A stretch of 64,000 nucleotides of DNA, from the NCBI RefSeq assembly GCF_004005475.1, contig NZ_RZTZ01000005.1, positions 62,001-126,000 of the forward strand, given 5' to 3'. This document shows, in pieces, positions 16,531 to 25,609 of the stretch (the first letter of the stretch is position 1; the number at the start of each line of letters is the position of its first letter). This stretch comes from Niallia taxi (GTDB lineage Bacteria; Bacillota; Bacilli; Bacillales; Cytobacillaceae). A program made the translations under genes and the position numbers. Below the pieces are notes generated by a model, which saw only the letters and a list, made by a program, of their open reading frames with translations, was not told where the DNA came from and made no database searches.

Positions 16531-17805
16531 ATGAAGAAAAAGTTTAAGTTTACTTTAGCCTACCAGATTCTTGTTGGTCTGGTGCTGGGGATCATTGTTG
16601 GAGCAGTATTTTACGGGAATCCTGGTGTAGAGAAATACCTACAGCCAATCGGAACTGTCTTTCTTAACATGATTAAAATGATTGTTGTACCGATCATTAT
16701 CTCTACATTAGTGATAGGGGTTGCCGGCACTGGTGACCTGAAGAAGCTAGGAAAGCTTGGCGGAAAATCCTTATTGTACTTTGAGATTGTTACGACAATT
16801 GCCATTATCGTAGGTTTGCTTGCGGCGAATATCTTCCAACCAGGTAATGGTGTTGATATGTCTTCACTAGCAAAAGGTAATATTGACCAGTATGTGGAGA
16901 CAACGAAGGAAGTTGAAAGCCATGGAATGTTGGATATTCTTGTTAGCATCGTTCCAAGCAATATATTCCAAGCGATGGCAAATGCTGATATGCTTGCGGT
17001 TATCTTCTTTTCCGTCATTTTTGGCTTAGGTGTTGCTGCAATCGGTGATAAAGGAAAACCTGTGCTTGCCTTCTTTGAAGGTGTTGCGGACGCAATGTTC
17101 TGGGTAACAAATCTTATCATGAGATTTGCTCCATTTGGAGTATTTGCCCTTATTGGTGTCACTGTATCCAAGTTTGGTATCCAGTCATTACTGCCACTCG
17201 GAAAACTAATGATTCTTGTTTATGCGACAATGATCTTCTTTATTCTAGTGGTACTTGGCGGTATTGCAAAACTAGTCGGTATTAATATTTTCCACCTTAT
17301 GAAAGTATTAAAGGATGAAATGCTTCTGGCTTATACTACATCAAGCTCAGAAAGTGTTTTGCCAAAAGTAATTGAAAAGATGGAAAAGTTTGGGTGTCCA
17401 AAAGATATTGTATCATTTGTAGTTCCAACAGGCTATTCCTTTAATCTGGATGGGTCTACCTTGTATCAAGCGCTGGCCGCTTTGTTTATTGCCCAAATGT
17501 ACGGCATTGAGCTAAGTATTACAACACAGATAACGTTAGTGCTTGTGTTGATGGTTACTTCAAAAGGTATTGCAGGTGTTCCAGGGGTTTCCTTTGTTGT
17601 TCTGCTTGCGACTTTAGGTACTGTCGGCATTCCTCTAGAAGGATTGGCATTTATCGCTGGAATTGACAGGCTGCTTGATATGGCTCGTACTGTGGTTAAC
17701 GTTGTAGGTAACTCCTTGGCAGCAGTTGTTATGTCCAAGTGGGAAGGACGTTTTGATACAGCTAAAAAAGACAAGTATTATGCTACTTTTAAAAAGACTG
17801 CATAA
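16531..17805 (+). CDS. gltT: Proton/glutamate-aspartate symporter GltT (DAACS family)
   Basis: A 424-residue dicarboxylate/amino acid:cation symporter. It has eight membrane helices plus two re-entrant hairpins, with the serine-rich hairpin motif YTTSSSESVLP (about 263-273), the unwound-helix motif SFNLDGSTLYQ (about 301-311), hairpin 2 GIAGVPGVSFVVL (about 343-355) and the substrate Asp/Arg helix GIDRLLDMARTVVNV near 374-388. Identity with B. subtilis GltT looks high by eye, pointing to aspartate/glutamate uptake. AGAGGTG precedes ATG 16531; the upstream ATG at 16495 has no site. Its position right after glnKL suggests control by glutamine status. Confidence 0.9.
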   Translation: MKKKFKFTLAYQILVGLVLGIIVGAVFYGNPGVEKYLQPIGTVFLNMIKMIVVPIIISTLVIGVAGTGDLKKLGKLGGKSLLYFEIVTTIAIIVGLLAANIFQPGNGVDMSSLAKGNIDQYVETTKEVESHGMLDILVSIVPSNIFQAMANADMLAVIFFSVIFGLGVAAIGDKGKPVLAFFEGVADAMFWVTNLIMRFAPFGVFALIGVTVSKFGIQSLLPLGKLMILVYATMIFFILVVLGGIAKLVGINIFHLMKVLKDEMLLAYTTSSSESVLPKVIEKMEKFGCPKDIVSFVVPTGYSFNLDGSTLYQALAALFIAQMYGIELSITTQITLVLVLMVTSKGIAGVPGVSFVVLLATLGTVGIPLEGLAFIAGIDRLLDMARTVVNVVGNSLAAVVMSKWEGRFDTAKKDKYYATFKKTA

Positions 17806-17816
17806 GTATAATTTAG

Positions 17817-17854
17817 AAAAACTGGTCCCCTTTATAAAAGGAGGCCAGTTTTTT
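17817..17854 (+). terminator. Terminator of gltT
   Basis: AAAACTGGtCcCCTTT and AAAGGaGGCCAGTTTTTT form a long stem with a T-tract. The A-rich 5' side may also serve the converging MetE-like gene. Confidence 0.85.
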
Positions 17855-17859
17855 ATACA

Positions 17860-18999
17860 TTATGCTTTTTCTGCATTACCTGCAGCAGTTAAACTTTTTT
17901 CTTCTTCTTCCCAAACCTCTTTGGCGATATCCGCAATAAATTTAAGTTTTTCCCATTGTTGCTCTTCTGTCAGTTCATTTCCATGATGGGTTGAAGCGAA
18001 GCCGCATTGAGGGCTTAGGCAAAGCTGATCATGGGAAATATATTGGGAGGCTTCCTTAATGCGTGCTTTAATAGCCTCTTTGTCTTCTAATTCTCCTGTT
18101 TTAGATGTGACAAGACCAAGAACGACCTTTGCTCCATCGCTTGGAATGTGGCTTAAAGGCTGGAATGTACCTGAGCGCTCGTCATCATATTCTAGGAAGA
18201 AGCCATCAACCTTCTCCTTTGCAAGTAATGTTGGTGCAATAATGTCATAGCTGCCAGAGAAAGCATGGTCTGAGCGGTAGTTTCCACGGCATAAATGAGT
18301 TGTTACAGATAAATCCTCTGGTTTGTCTTCTAGTATCTCATTGATGACACGAAGGGCAAGCTCAATCAGCACTTCCCTTGAGTATTCACCGTCATTGAAT
18401 GGAATATCTGGTGAGGACAGACCAGCAATATAGACGTCATCGAGCTGAAGATAGCGCACACCAGCATTATAGAAGGCTTGGATGGCATCACGATATGTTT
18501 GGATGATATCCTTCGTAAATTCCTCAAGGTCTGGATATGTTTCTTTGTCGCGAATACCAATATTAAATAACTGATTCGGGCTAGGGATTGTTTGCTTCGC
18601 CACAGCACGGCCATCAACTAGTTTATTGAAAAGCACGAAATCTTTAATTTGCGGATGGTCAGGGTTGAAGGATATTTTCCCTTTGTTACGGACTGTGTAA
18701 CGCTCTGTTTCCCCTTTGCTGAAAGGATAGCCTTTATCTGGTACGAAGCCCTCTATCCCATTAAGCTGCTCTAGGAAATCAGTATGCCAAAATCTGCGGC
18801 GGAATTCTCCATCTGTTACTACATCTAAACCTGCCTCAATCTGCTTATCAATAATTCGTTCAATCTCTTTTGTTTCAATTTCGTACAATTCATCAGCAGT
18901 GATTTTTCCAGCTTGAAAATCTGCTCTAGCTTGAAGTAGTGCTTGCGGACGTAGTAAGCTCCCAACGTGATCTGCGCGGAATGGAATTTTATTTGACAT
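17860..18999 (-). CDS. MetE-like methionine synthase C-terminal-domain protein (YxjG/YxjH family), copy 1
   Basis: A 379-residue single-domain homologue of the catalytic C-terminal half of cobalamin-independent methionine synthase. It starts FRADHVGSLLRP, a family hallmark. The zinc-ligand regions are HLCRGNY (about 238-244) and SPQCGFAS near 337-344. In B. subtilis YxjG and YxjH are S-box genes in methionine metabolism or salvage; the methyl donor of this short form is uncertain. A SAM-I riboswitch with terminator precedes it, so it should be transcribed when S-adenosylmethionine is low. A close paralogue with the same regulation lies at 45255-46379. RBS AGAGAGAGG precedes ATG 18999. Confidence 0.9.
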   Translation of the reverse strand: MSNKIPFRADHVGSLLRPQALLQARADFQAGKITADELYEIETKEIERIIDKQIEAGLDVVTDGEFRRRFWHTDFLEQLNGIEGFVPDKGYPFSKGETERYTVRNKGKISFNPDHPQIKDFVLFNKLVDGRAVAKQTIPSPNQLFNIGIRDKETYPDLEEFTKDIIQTYRDAIQAFYNAGVRYLQLDDVYIAGLSSPDIPFNDGEYSREVLIELALRVINEILEDKPEDLSVTTHLCRGNYRSDHAFSGSYDIIAPTLLAKEKVDGFFLEYDDERSGTFQPLSHIPSDGAKVVLGLVTSKTGELEDKEAIKARIKEASQYISHDQLCLSPQCGFASTHHGNELTEEQQWEKLKFIADIAKEVWEEEEKSLTAAGNAEKA

Positions 19000-19094
19000 A
19001 TGAAAAACCCTCTCTCTTTTTATGATTAGTATTTTTAGTTAAATAAACATTAATTTCGGTCTTCCAAAGAACGATATTTATACTATGTATCAGT

Positions 19095-19247
19095 AAAAAA
19101 CCCCCTTCTTAATCATAAGAAGAGGGTTTAATGAACGAATTCGGGTCTCTTCTTATCTTCAAGCATTGCTTTCTGGAATTAGCACAGTGTTAAAGTAACC
19201 TGTTGCTGAGGCTTCGAAGGGCCAGTCCCTCCACCTCTCTAGATAAG
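19095..19247 (-). ncRNA. SAM-I (S-box) riboswitch with terminator, copy 1
   Basis: Read on the minus strand, the leader begins CTTATCTAGAGAGGTGGAGG and continues with GACTGGCCC, GAAGCCTCAGCAACAGG and GTGCTAATTCC, the conserved S-box blocks. It ends in a terminator hairpin, AACCCTCTTCTTA/TAAGAAGGGGGTT with a T6 tract (19095-19129). SAM binding should favour the terminator and switch off the MetE-like gene. Confidence 0.95.
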
Positions 19248-19300
19248 ATAATTTTGCTATTCACTTTAAGTAGATTAACCAATTGCTAATCTTGTATATT

Positions 19301-19329
19301 AATTTAAACGCTAAGGGCTTATTTGTCAA
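19301..19329 (-). promoter_or_regulatory. SigA promoter of the S-box leader, copy 1
   Basis: On the minus strand TTGACA (19329-19324) and TAAATT (19306-19301) are 17 bp apart. Transcription would begin about 45 bp before the aptamer. Confidence 0.65.
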
Positions 19330-19483
19330 CTGAATTTTCAGAATTAATTCAAAATAATTGGCAAGGAAAAAAAGGATGGGGAATTACTTCCTATTAATCA
19401 GTAATTGTAAAGAGCAAATGAGGGCAAATATTCCACAGTTTTATTACTGGATAAAAAAGGTTTATAAATCTCTCAAATTTATC

Positions 19484-19511
19484 TTGTGTAAATTAATAGT
19501 CCTATTATACT
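19484..19511 (+). promoter_or_regulatory. SigA-like promoter of the c-di-GMP riboswitch leader
   Basis: TTGTGT (19484-19489) and TATACT (19506-19511) with a 16-bp spacer; transcription would start near 19518, about 70 bp before the aptamer. Confidence 0.55.
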
Positions 19512-19586
19512 ATGAGTGATGAGGAGGTAGAAAAGACCTGGTTGATGATTAAAATAAACGAAGAACAAAAAAAGTGAAAGTGAAAA

Positions 19587-19672
19587 GGGCAAATCATAGG
19601 AAACTATGAGACGCAAAGCTATGGGCCTAAAATATACTGCTTTTAGAGCAGATGTTATGGCAGCCGGTTACC
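19587..19672 (+). ncRNA. Cyclic di-GMP-I (GEMM) riboswitch aptamer
   Basis: Diagnostic blocks appear in order: GGGCAAA, a perfect CATAG-GAAA-CTATG stem with GNRA tetraloop (19595-19608), GACGCAAAGC, GGGCCTAA, an ATGGCAGCCGG receptor region and a closing GGTTACC. This is the class I c-di-GMP aptamer. The following hairpin begins inside the GGTTACC strand, so aptamer closure and terminator formation exclude each other. That predicts an ON switch, with c-di-GMP allowing expression of the giant repeat protein. Confidence 0.93.
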
Positions 19673-19721
19673 ACAAGAAGTCATAGTTTTAACTCTATGG
19701 ACCTTCTGCGGGGTCTTTTTT
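19670..19721 (+). terminator. Riboswitch expression-platform terminator
   Basis: ACCaCaAGAAG pairs with CTTCTgcGGGGT around an inner CATAG/CTATG stem and is followed by C and six T residues. The 5' arm shares ACC with the end of the aptamer. Confidence 0.75.
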
Positions 19722-19757
19722 ATTTGCCTTTTTTTACACGAAAGGTAGGACTATTGA

Positions 19758-22700
19758 ATGAGGGGAAAATCTGTATTTATAAAGTCTTTTTTACTATTAA
19801 CGCTACTTGTATACCAGCTGGCTTTACCTATTGGAATGACAAAGGCTGCAGAGATTGGAAGCGCCTTGCCGCCAAGCAACTTGGCGTATCAATCGGTTAG
19901 TCCAGATGATGGAAAGCTGACTTGGAGTACGGTTTATGGAGCAACATCATATAAAGTTTATCAAATAAAGGATGGCCAGCTTACACTGGTTGGCAGTACT
20001 TCAGCATTAAGCTACAGCTTAAATGATCTTTCAGAAGGCTCATACAGGTATGTCGTCGCGACAGTGACGGATGATGGGGAATCAGGACCTTCTGCACCTG
20101 TGAGTGCTGAGATAGCATATCCTGCTATGGAACCACCGGCGGAATTTGTTTCGACGGTTAAAAATGGGAATGATATCGTTCTTTCATGGAAGGCAGCGAC
20201 TTATGCCGAAAAGTATAATATTTATATAACAAAATCCGGTGAGAAATCGTTGCTGACATCAACGACAGCAAAAACCTTTACGATCGAAAAGGCAGAGGAA
20301 GGAGCATATTCTTATTCTGTAACGGCTTATAATAAGCTTTATGGTGAATCTGCTGAAACGAATCCTGTTAACGTTGATTTAGTTCACCCAATATTGAAGA
20401 ATCCGCAAAATCTAACGTTTATGATAAAAAATGGCACGGATGTCACGATGAATTGGCAGGCATCAGAATATGCTACTAGTTATAAAATCTTTGAAGTTAT
20501 CGACGGAGAGTTGCAGCTGAAAAAGACGGTAACAAACACTAGCGTAGCCTTCACAAATTGGCCTGCAGGTAAATATAATTATAAGGTTTACGCATCAAGT
20601 GACCGCTTTGGAGATTCGCTTGAGGGCAGTGAGGCTGATATAGAGGTTGGATCTATTATTATGACAGCACCTGAAAATGCGGCATATAAAATTCAAAACA
20701 CGAATGACGCTATATTAAGCTGGAATGCTGTTCCATATGCAACGAGCTATAAAATCTATGAAATTATAGATGGAGAAAAAATATTAAAGGAAACAGTGAA
20801 AGGCACGACAGCGACTTTAACGAAGCTTGCTGGGGGCAATCATGATTATGAAGTAAATTCTTTCAGCGACAGATTTGGAGAATCTGATACGGGTGCTAAG
20901 CTGTCAGTGAACATTGAAACAGTTTCGGTAAATCCTCCCGATGGTTTTACGTATAAAGTCCAAAGTGGCAATGATATTATTTTAAATTGGTCTGCTGCAG
21001 AGAATGCAACAAATTATAAAGTATATCAAATCGTAGATGGAGAGAAAACATTAAAGAGTACTGTGACAGGAACAACTGTGACATATACAAATATGATAGC
21101 AGGAAGCTATCAATTTGAAGTCCACACAAACAGTACAAGGTTTGGTGAATCAGAAAAAGGAACACCGCTATCCTTCCAGCTTGAACAAATAAAATTGGCA
21201 GCACCTGAAGAGGTTACCTACGAATTAAAAAATGGGAATGATGCCGTGTTAACTTGGAAACAGGCAGATAATGCTGCAAGCTATAAAGTTTACCAAGTTA
21301 TCGATGGAAAGAAGACATTAAAGACAACCGTTTCCAGTACAACAGCAACCATAACAAACTTGGTTGAGGGGAACAGTAAATTTGAAGTCTATGCATATAA
21401 CAGCCGGTTTGGTGAGTCTGAGAAGGGATCTTCCGTTAGTGTTCCTGTTGTCTATCCAAAGCTTGCTTCACCTGTAGAATTAGTATCGACAACACTGAAT
21501 CCATCGGCCTTCACACTTAGCTGGAACCAAGCAGATTATGCATCCAGCTATCGAGTTTATCAGCTAATAAACGGGGAGAAAGTATTAAAGAGTAATGTAA
21601 ATGGTACGAGTATCACTTATTCCAACATTCAACCAGGCACATATAAGTATGAGGTATATTCCTATTCTACTCGTTTCGGAGAGTCAGAGGAAGGAACTCC
21701 CCTTGAGGTGACTCTAAGCGGTCAAGTATTAGCAGCACCTGAAGGTATCACATATACAATTACTAATGGAAATGACCTGACATTAAAATGGAAATCTGTT
21801 CAATATGCAAATAGCTATAAGATTTATAAAGTAATAGATGGAGAAGAGACGCTTGAACGCACAGTGACAGGAACAAGTTTAACACTAACTAATTTGTCAG
21901 AAGGCGGTATTAATTATGTGATAAAGGCATATTCCAATTTATTCGGAGAATCACCTGTTGGCGGGGAAGTGAAGGATAAGCTAGTATATCCGCAGATGGA
22001 ACAGCCGCAAAACGTAACGAAAACAGTTACAAGCGGCAATGATATTACATTGAAATGGAACGCTGTCACTTATGCAAAAGGCTATCATATTTATCAATAC
22101 AAAGATGGGGAAAAACAGCTTGTCCGCACAGTGACAGGAACAAGTACAGCTTTAACTAATATACCAGAAGGCGATTATGTATATGTTGTCCATTCCTTCA
22201 GTGACCGTTTCGGTGAGTCTGCAGATGGAAGTAGGCTGGAGTTTAACTTAACATGGCCAATTATGCAGGCACCGGAGAGCTTAACAAAAACAATTTCGAA
22301 TGGCAATGATATTACATTAAAATGGAATGCTGTTACTTATGCAAAAGAATACAGAATTTATCAACTATCAGGGGAAGAAAAAAACCTAGTTAAAACGGCA
22401 ACAGGGACATCTGCATCCTTCACAAATATGCCAGAAGGCGATTATACGTATGTTGTGTATTCCTACAGTGATCGGTTCGGCGAATCCGGGGATGGTAGTA
22501 AGTTGGAGTTTAACTTAACATGGCCAATTATGCAGGCACCTGAAAATTTGACGAAGTCTATTGCTAATGGCAATGATATTGTTCTGAAATGGAATGCATC
22601 TGCATATGCAAAAGGCTATAAGGTATACCAAATAATCGATGGTGAAAAAGTATTACAAAGCACAGTGACAGGCACGTCTGTAACATATAAAAATATGGCG

Positions 22701-25160
22701 GAAGGTGATTACACTTATGTTGTGCAATCGTACAGCGATCGTTTTGGTGAGTCACCAAGGGAAGAAAGAATTACATTCAACTTAACATGGCCAATTGTCC
22801 AAGTACCAGTGGTCAGCGGCAGTGTTTTCAATGCTAATAATATTACACTGTCTTGGAAAGCAACGGAATGGGCAAATGGTTACAGAGTCTATGAAGTGAA
22901 GGATGGAAAAAGAGAGCTATTATACAGCGGGACAGCGCTGAGCTATAAAGTGTATAATCTGTCAGAAGAAACGCATACATTTGAAGTTACAGCATACAGC
23001 AACCGTTTCGTTGAGTCCTTGCCTTCTGAATCGTTTGTTCAGAAGATTGTATATCCCGAAATGGAAGCGCCAAAGCTTTCTGTAATATTGCTCAGTGATA
23101 CAAGTGCAAGAATTTCATGGGATTTTGTCACATACGCAAATGGCTATAATGTATATGAAATCATTGATGGTAAGCCAGTATTGCTTGTTGAAAACTTAAA
23201 TAATCTTTCTTATGAGCTAAAAGATTTAACATATCGAAATCACCAATACTATGTGACTTCATACAGCAATTCCTTTGGGGAGTCCAAACCATCAGAGACA
23301 GCGGAAGCGAAGTTAATCATTGATACTCAGGCACCTATCACAACAAGCGATGCACCGTCCAAGTGGGTGAATGTAAACCAAACAGTACAGCTTGAAGCTA
23401 CGGATGATATAACTGGTATAGCAAATTCTTATTATTCTTTAAATGATGGACCAATTCAAGAAGGAAACTCCATATTTATTGATCAAGAAGGAGTTAATAA
23501 GATTGTTTTTAATTCTGTTGATAAGGCAGGAAATATGGAAGAAGTGAAAACTACCTATGTCAAATTGGATAAAACAGCACCTGAGACTGTAATGAGTGAA
23601 GTACCAGTATATGCAAAAACGGTTGATATCCAACTCGAAGGCTCCGACTTATGGAGTGGGGTAGATAAAACCTATTACTCTATTAATGGCTCAGACTTCA
23701 AAGAAGGAACATCCTTCACGGTAGATGAAGAAGGAACAAATGAAATCACTTATTACTCTGTGGATGTAGCTGGTAACAAAGAAGAAGTGAAGAAAGCAGA
23801 AGTGAGTATTGATAAAACAGCACCAACAACAATAGCAGATGCTAACGAGAATTGGGCAAATAATGTTGTTACTGTTAAGCTTTCTGCCGCAGATAAGTTG
23901 AGCGGGGTAGATAAAACCTATTACTCTATCAATGGCTCAGAGTATAGTGAAGGAACATCCTTTACATTAGATGAAGAAGGAACAAATGAGATCACTTATT
24001 ACTCTGTAGACGCAGTTGGCAACAAAGAGGAAGTGAAAACAGCAAAGGTAAGTATAGATAAAACAGCGCCAATAACAACTTCAGATACTAAAGAGGATTG
24101 GGCGAATAAGGACGTAACAATCACATTGTCTGCCGTAGATGAGTTGAGCGGAGCAGTAAAAACCTACTACTCTATTAACGGTTCAGACTATTCAGAGGGA
24201 AGATCCTTTACAGTAGAACAAGAGGGAACGAACGAAATCACTTATTACTCTGTGGATGCAGCTGGTAATAAAGAAGATATGAAAACAGCAGAAGTGAAAA
24301 TAGATAAAACAGCACCAACAACAGCTTCGGATAGGAAAGAGGGCTGGTCAACTAAAGAGGTTTCTGTTACATTAACTGCTGCTGACAATTTGAGTGGAAC
24401 GGTAAAAACCTACTACTCTATTAACGGAGCAGAATATGTGGAGGGAACATCCTTTACGGTAGAAAAAGAAGGAATAAATGAAATCACGTATTATTCCGTA
24501 GACAAAGCGGGCAACAAAGAAGCAGTCAAAACAGCAGAAGTGAAAATAGACAAAACGGCTCCAGTCATTTCCTTTAATAATGAGTCTCTTTATGAACTAG
24601 GCACAAAGCTTATATTGAATTTTCATTCTGCAGATGATGAATCAAGTATTGGCTCAGAAGTAGCTACTATTAATGGTAAAACATACAAAAATGGTGAAGC
24701 CGTACAGCTTAATGAGCCTGGTGAATACAAGATAAGCATTAAAGCGACAAACGGTGCCGGCGTGACTACAGTTAAAGAAGAAACAATCAATGCTTATATA
24801 CCTGTAACACTTGAAGTGTTACCAAAGGTCATTAAAGGTAATAAAGGTACCTTTACTGTTAAAGCAACATTGCCTAAGAAATATCAATCTTTAAAGTTTA
24901 ACGTTTCCTCTGTCAGACTGAATGGAGTTGCGCCTTCAACAGATAGCTTTGGCAAGTTGTTGCAAGCAGAAAAAGGGCAGTTCAAATTCGATAGAGAAGA
25001 TTTTGATTGGAATTCAGGGGATGTTGATTTAGTACTTACAGGTTCTTTGAATAACAAGTACTATGTAGTTGGTAAGACAACTGCTGAAGCAAAGGATTGT
25101 AGCTATAAAGGCAATTGTTTATTCGGCTCTCTATTTAATTTACTTTGGTGCTTAAGATAG
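19758..25160 (+). CDS. Giant secreted FN3/OmpL47-repeat protein, c-di-GMP controlled (probable matrix/adhesion protein)
   Basis: An 1800-residue exported protein. A signal peptide occupies about residues 1-31 (cleavage near TKAA). Thirteen FN3-like repeats of about 90 residues follow (about 36-1185), each with a GNDI-x-L-x-W core, a YKVYQ-type strand and an SDRFGES-type end. Next come five OmpL47/Ig-like repeats of about 80 residues with the phrases KTAP, YYSING and YYSVD-x-AGNKE, and a sixth divergent one (about 1190-1670). A unique C-terminal domain of about 130 residues ends in two Cys-containing segments. I see no LPXTG, S-layer homology or membrane anchor, so it is probably released or held non-covalently. 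The c-di-GMP-I riboswitch upstream ties it to the sessile/biofilm decision. Ligand is unknown. Confidence 0.85.
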   Translation: MRGKSVFIKSFLLLTLLVYQLALPIGMTKAAEIGSALPPSNLAYQSVSPDDGKLTWSTVYGATSYKVYQIKDGQLTLVGSTSALSYSLNDLSEGSYRYVVATVTDDGESGPSAPVSAEIAYPAMEPPAEFVSTVKNGNDIVLSWKAATYAEKYNIYITKSGEKSLLTSTTAKTFTIEKAEEGAYSYSVTAYNKLYGESAETNPVNVDLVHPILKNPQNLTFMIKNGTDVTMNWQASEYATSYKIFEVIDGELQLKKTVTNTSVAFTNWPAGKYNYKVYASSDRFGDSLEGSEADIEVGSIIMTAPENAAYKIQNTNDAILSWNAVPYATSYKIYEIIDGEKILKETVKGTTATLTKLAGGNHDYEVNSFSDRFGESDTGAKLSVNIETVSVNPPDGFTYKVQSGNDIILNWSAAENATNYKVYQIVDGEKTLKSTVTGTTVTYTNMIAGSYQFEVHTNSTRFGESEKGTPLSFQLEQIKLAAPEEVTYELKNGNDAVLTWKQADNAASYKVYQVIDGKKTLKTTVSSTTATITNLVEGNSKFEVYAYNSRFGESEKGSSVSVPVVYPKLASPVELVSTTLNPSAFTLSWNQADYASSYRVYQLINGEKVLKSNVNGTSITYSNIQPGTYKYEVYSYSTRFGESEEGTPLEVTLSGQVLAAPEGITYTITNGNDLTLKWKSVQYANSYKIYKVIDGEETLERTVTGTSLTLTNLSEGGINYVIKAYSNLFGESPVGGEVKDKLVYPQMEQPQNVTKTVTSGNDITLKWNAVTYAKGYHIYQYKDGEKQLVRTVTGTSTALTNIPEGDYVYVVHSFSDRFGESADGSRLEFNLTWPIMQAPESLTKTISNGNDITLKWNAVTYAKEYRIYQLSGEEKNLVKTATGTSASFTNMPEGDYTYVVYSYSDRFGESGDGSKLEFNLTWPIMQAPENLTKSIANGNDIVLKWNASAYAKGYKVYQIIDGEKVLQSTVTGTSVTYKNMAEGDYTYVVQSYSDRFGESPREERITFNLTWPIVQVPVVSGSVFNANNITLSWKATEWANGYRVYEVKDGKRELLYSGTALSYKVYNLSEETHTFEVTAYSNRFVESLPSESFVQKIVYPEMEAPKLSVILLSDTSARISWDFVTYANGYNVYEIIDGKPVLLVENLNNLSYELKDLTYRNHQYYVTSYSNSFGESKPSETAEAKLIIDTQAPITTSDAPSKWVNVNQTVQLEATDDITGIANSYYSLNDGPIQEGNSIFIDQEGVNKIVFNSVDKAGNMEEVKTTYVKLDKTAPETVMSEVPVYAKTVDIQLEGSDLWSGVDKTYYSINGSDFKEGTSFTVDEEGTNEITYYSVDVAGNKEEVKKAEVSIDKTAPTTIADANENWANNVVTVKLSAADKLSGVDKTYYSINGSEYSEGTSFTLDEEGTNEITYYSVDAVGNKEEVKTAKVSIDKTAPITTSDTKEDWANKDVTITLSAVDELSGAVKTYYSINGSDYSEGRSFTVEQEGTNEITYYSVDAAGNKEDMKTAEVKIDKTAPTTASDRKEGWSTKEVSVTLTAADNLSGTVKTYYSINGAEYVEGTSFTVEKEGINEITYYSVDKAGNKEAVKTAEVKIDKTAPVISFNNESLYELGTKLILNFHSADDESSIGSEVATINGKTYKNGEAVQLNEPGEYKISIKATNGAGVTTVKEETINAYIPVTLEVLPKVIKGNKGTFTVKATLPKKYQSLKFNVSSVRLNGVAPSTDSFGKLLQAEKGQFKFDREDFDWNSGDVDLVLTGSLNNKYYVVGKTTAEAKDCSYKGNCLFGSLFNLLWCLR

Positions 25161-25259
25161 TATCAATCTTTGCGTCTTTGGTTAATAGAAAATGTTAAAA
25201 ATGCACATTTAAAGCGCACTCTGTCACATAATTTCCAATATATTCACAGGAAATCGAGG

Positions 25260-25288
25260 TTGACAGATTAGGCTCCTTCCTGTAGCCT
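25260..25288 (+). promoter_or_regulatory. Candidate promoter of the lysine riboswitch leader
   Basis: A consensus TTGACA (25260-25265) is 17 bp from a weak -10, TAGCCT (25283-25288). The inverted repeat TTAGGCT-(9 nt)-AGCCTAA (25268-25290) covers the spacer and -10. An alternative -10, TATAAA, starts at 25295. Confidence 0.45.
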
Positions 25289-25315
25289 AAAAGGTATAAA
25301 CTTAATATATTAGAC

Positions 25316-25510
25316 CTCACTTTAGTCAGTGAGGTAGAGGCGCGATATTTAACAGTCTTTAAGCAGAGCTTGAGAAGGCAATGATGCTAAAGAGAAGGAA
25401 ATATCGCCGAAGTGAGCAATTTATCTCAAAATTGCTTGCTGGGTCTGCAGTCAATAGCTGCAGGACTGTCTCAATAAACTCCCAGTTTATTGAGTTGTGC
25501 TATCTCAGGA
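25316..25510 (+). ncRNA. Lysine riboswitch (L box) aptamer
   Basis: The conserved L-box blocks are present in order: GAGGTAGAGGCGCGA, AGTCTTTAAG, GAAGGAAATATCGCCGAAG, GCTGGGTCTGCAG, GCAGGACTGTC and a closing GTGCTATCTC. P1 pairs GAGGTAG (5') with CTATCTC (3'). The CTCAGG at the 3' edge can instead pair with CCTGAG of the downstream terminator as an antiterminator, so lysine binding should cause termination. The switch precedes an amino-acid ABC importer, identifying lysine as its likely substrate. Confidence 0.93.
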
Positions 25511-25542
25511 AAAAAGAGAGGACTTTAGGGCAACTATATATT

Positions 25543-25572
25543 GCGACCTGAGTGTATCTCAGGTCGCTTTTT
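25543..25572 (+). terminator. Lysine-riboswitch terminator
   Basis: GCGACCTGAG-tgtat-CTCAGGTCGC is a perfect 10-bp stem followed by TTTTTG. Confidence 0.93.
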
Positions 25573-25609
25573 GTTTAGAGGCCCAACATATCATGTGGAG
25601 GGAAAACAA

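Noticed and set aside
16611-17171. 186-codon frame antisense to gltT
   Set aside because: Shadow of a hydrophobic gene; no ribosome site.
19333-19347. CodY-like box just upstream of the first S-box promoter
   Set aside because: Again 11 of 15 positions; the S-box already explains regulation.
19652-19900. 82-codon frame starting inside the c-di-GMP riboswitch
   Set aside because: It begins in the aptamer, has no ribosome site and runs out of frame into the repeat-protein gene.
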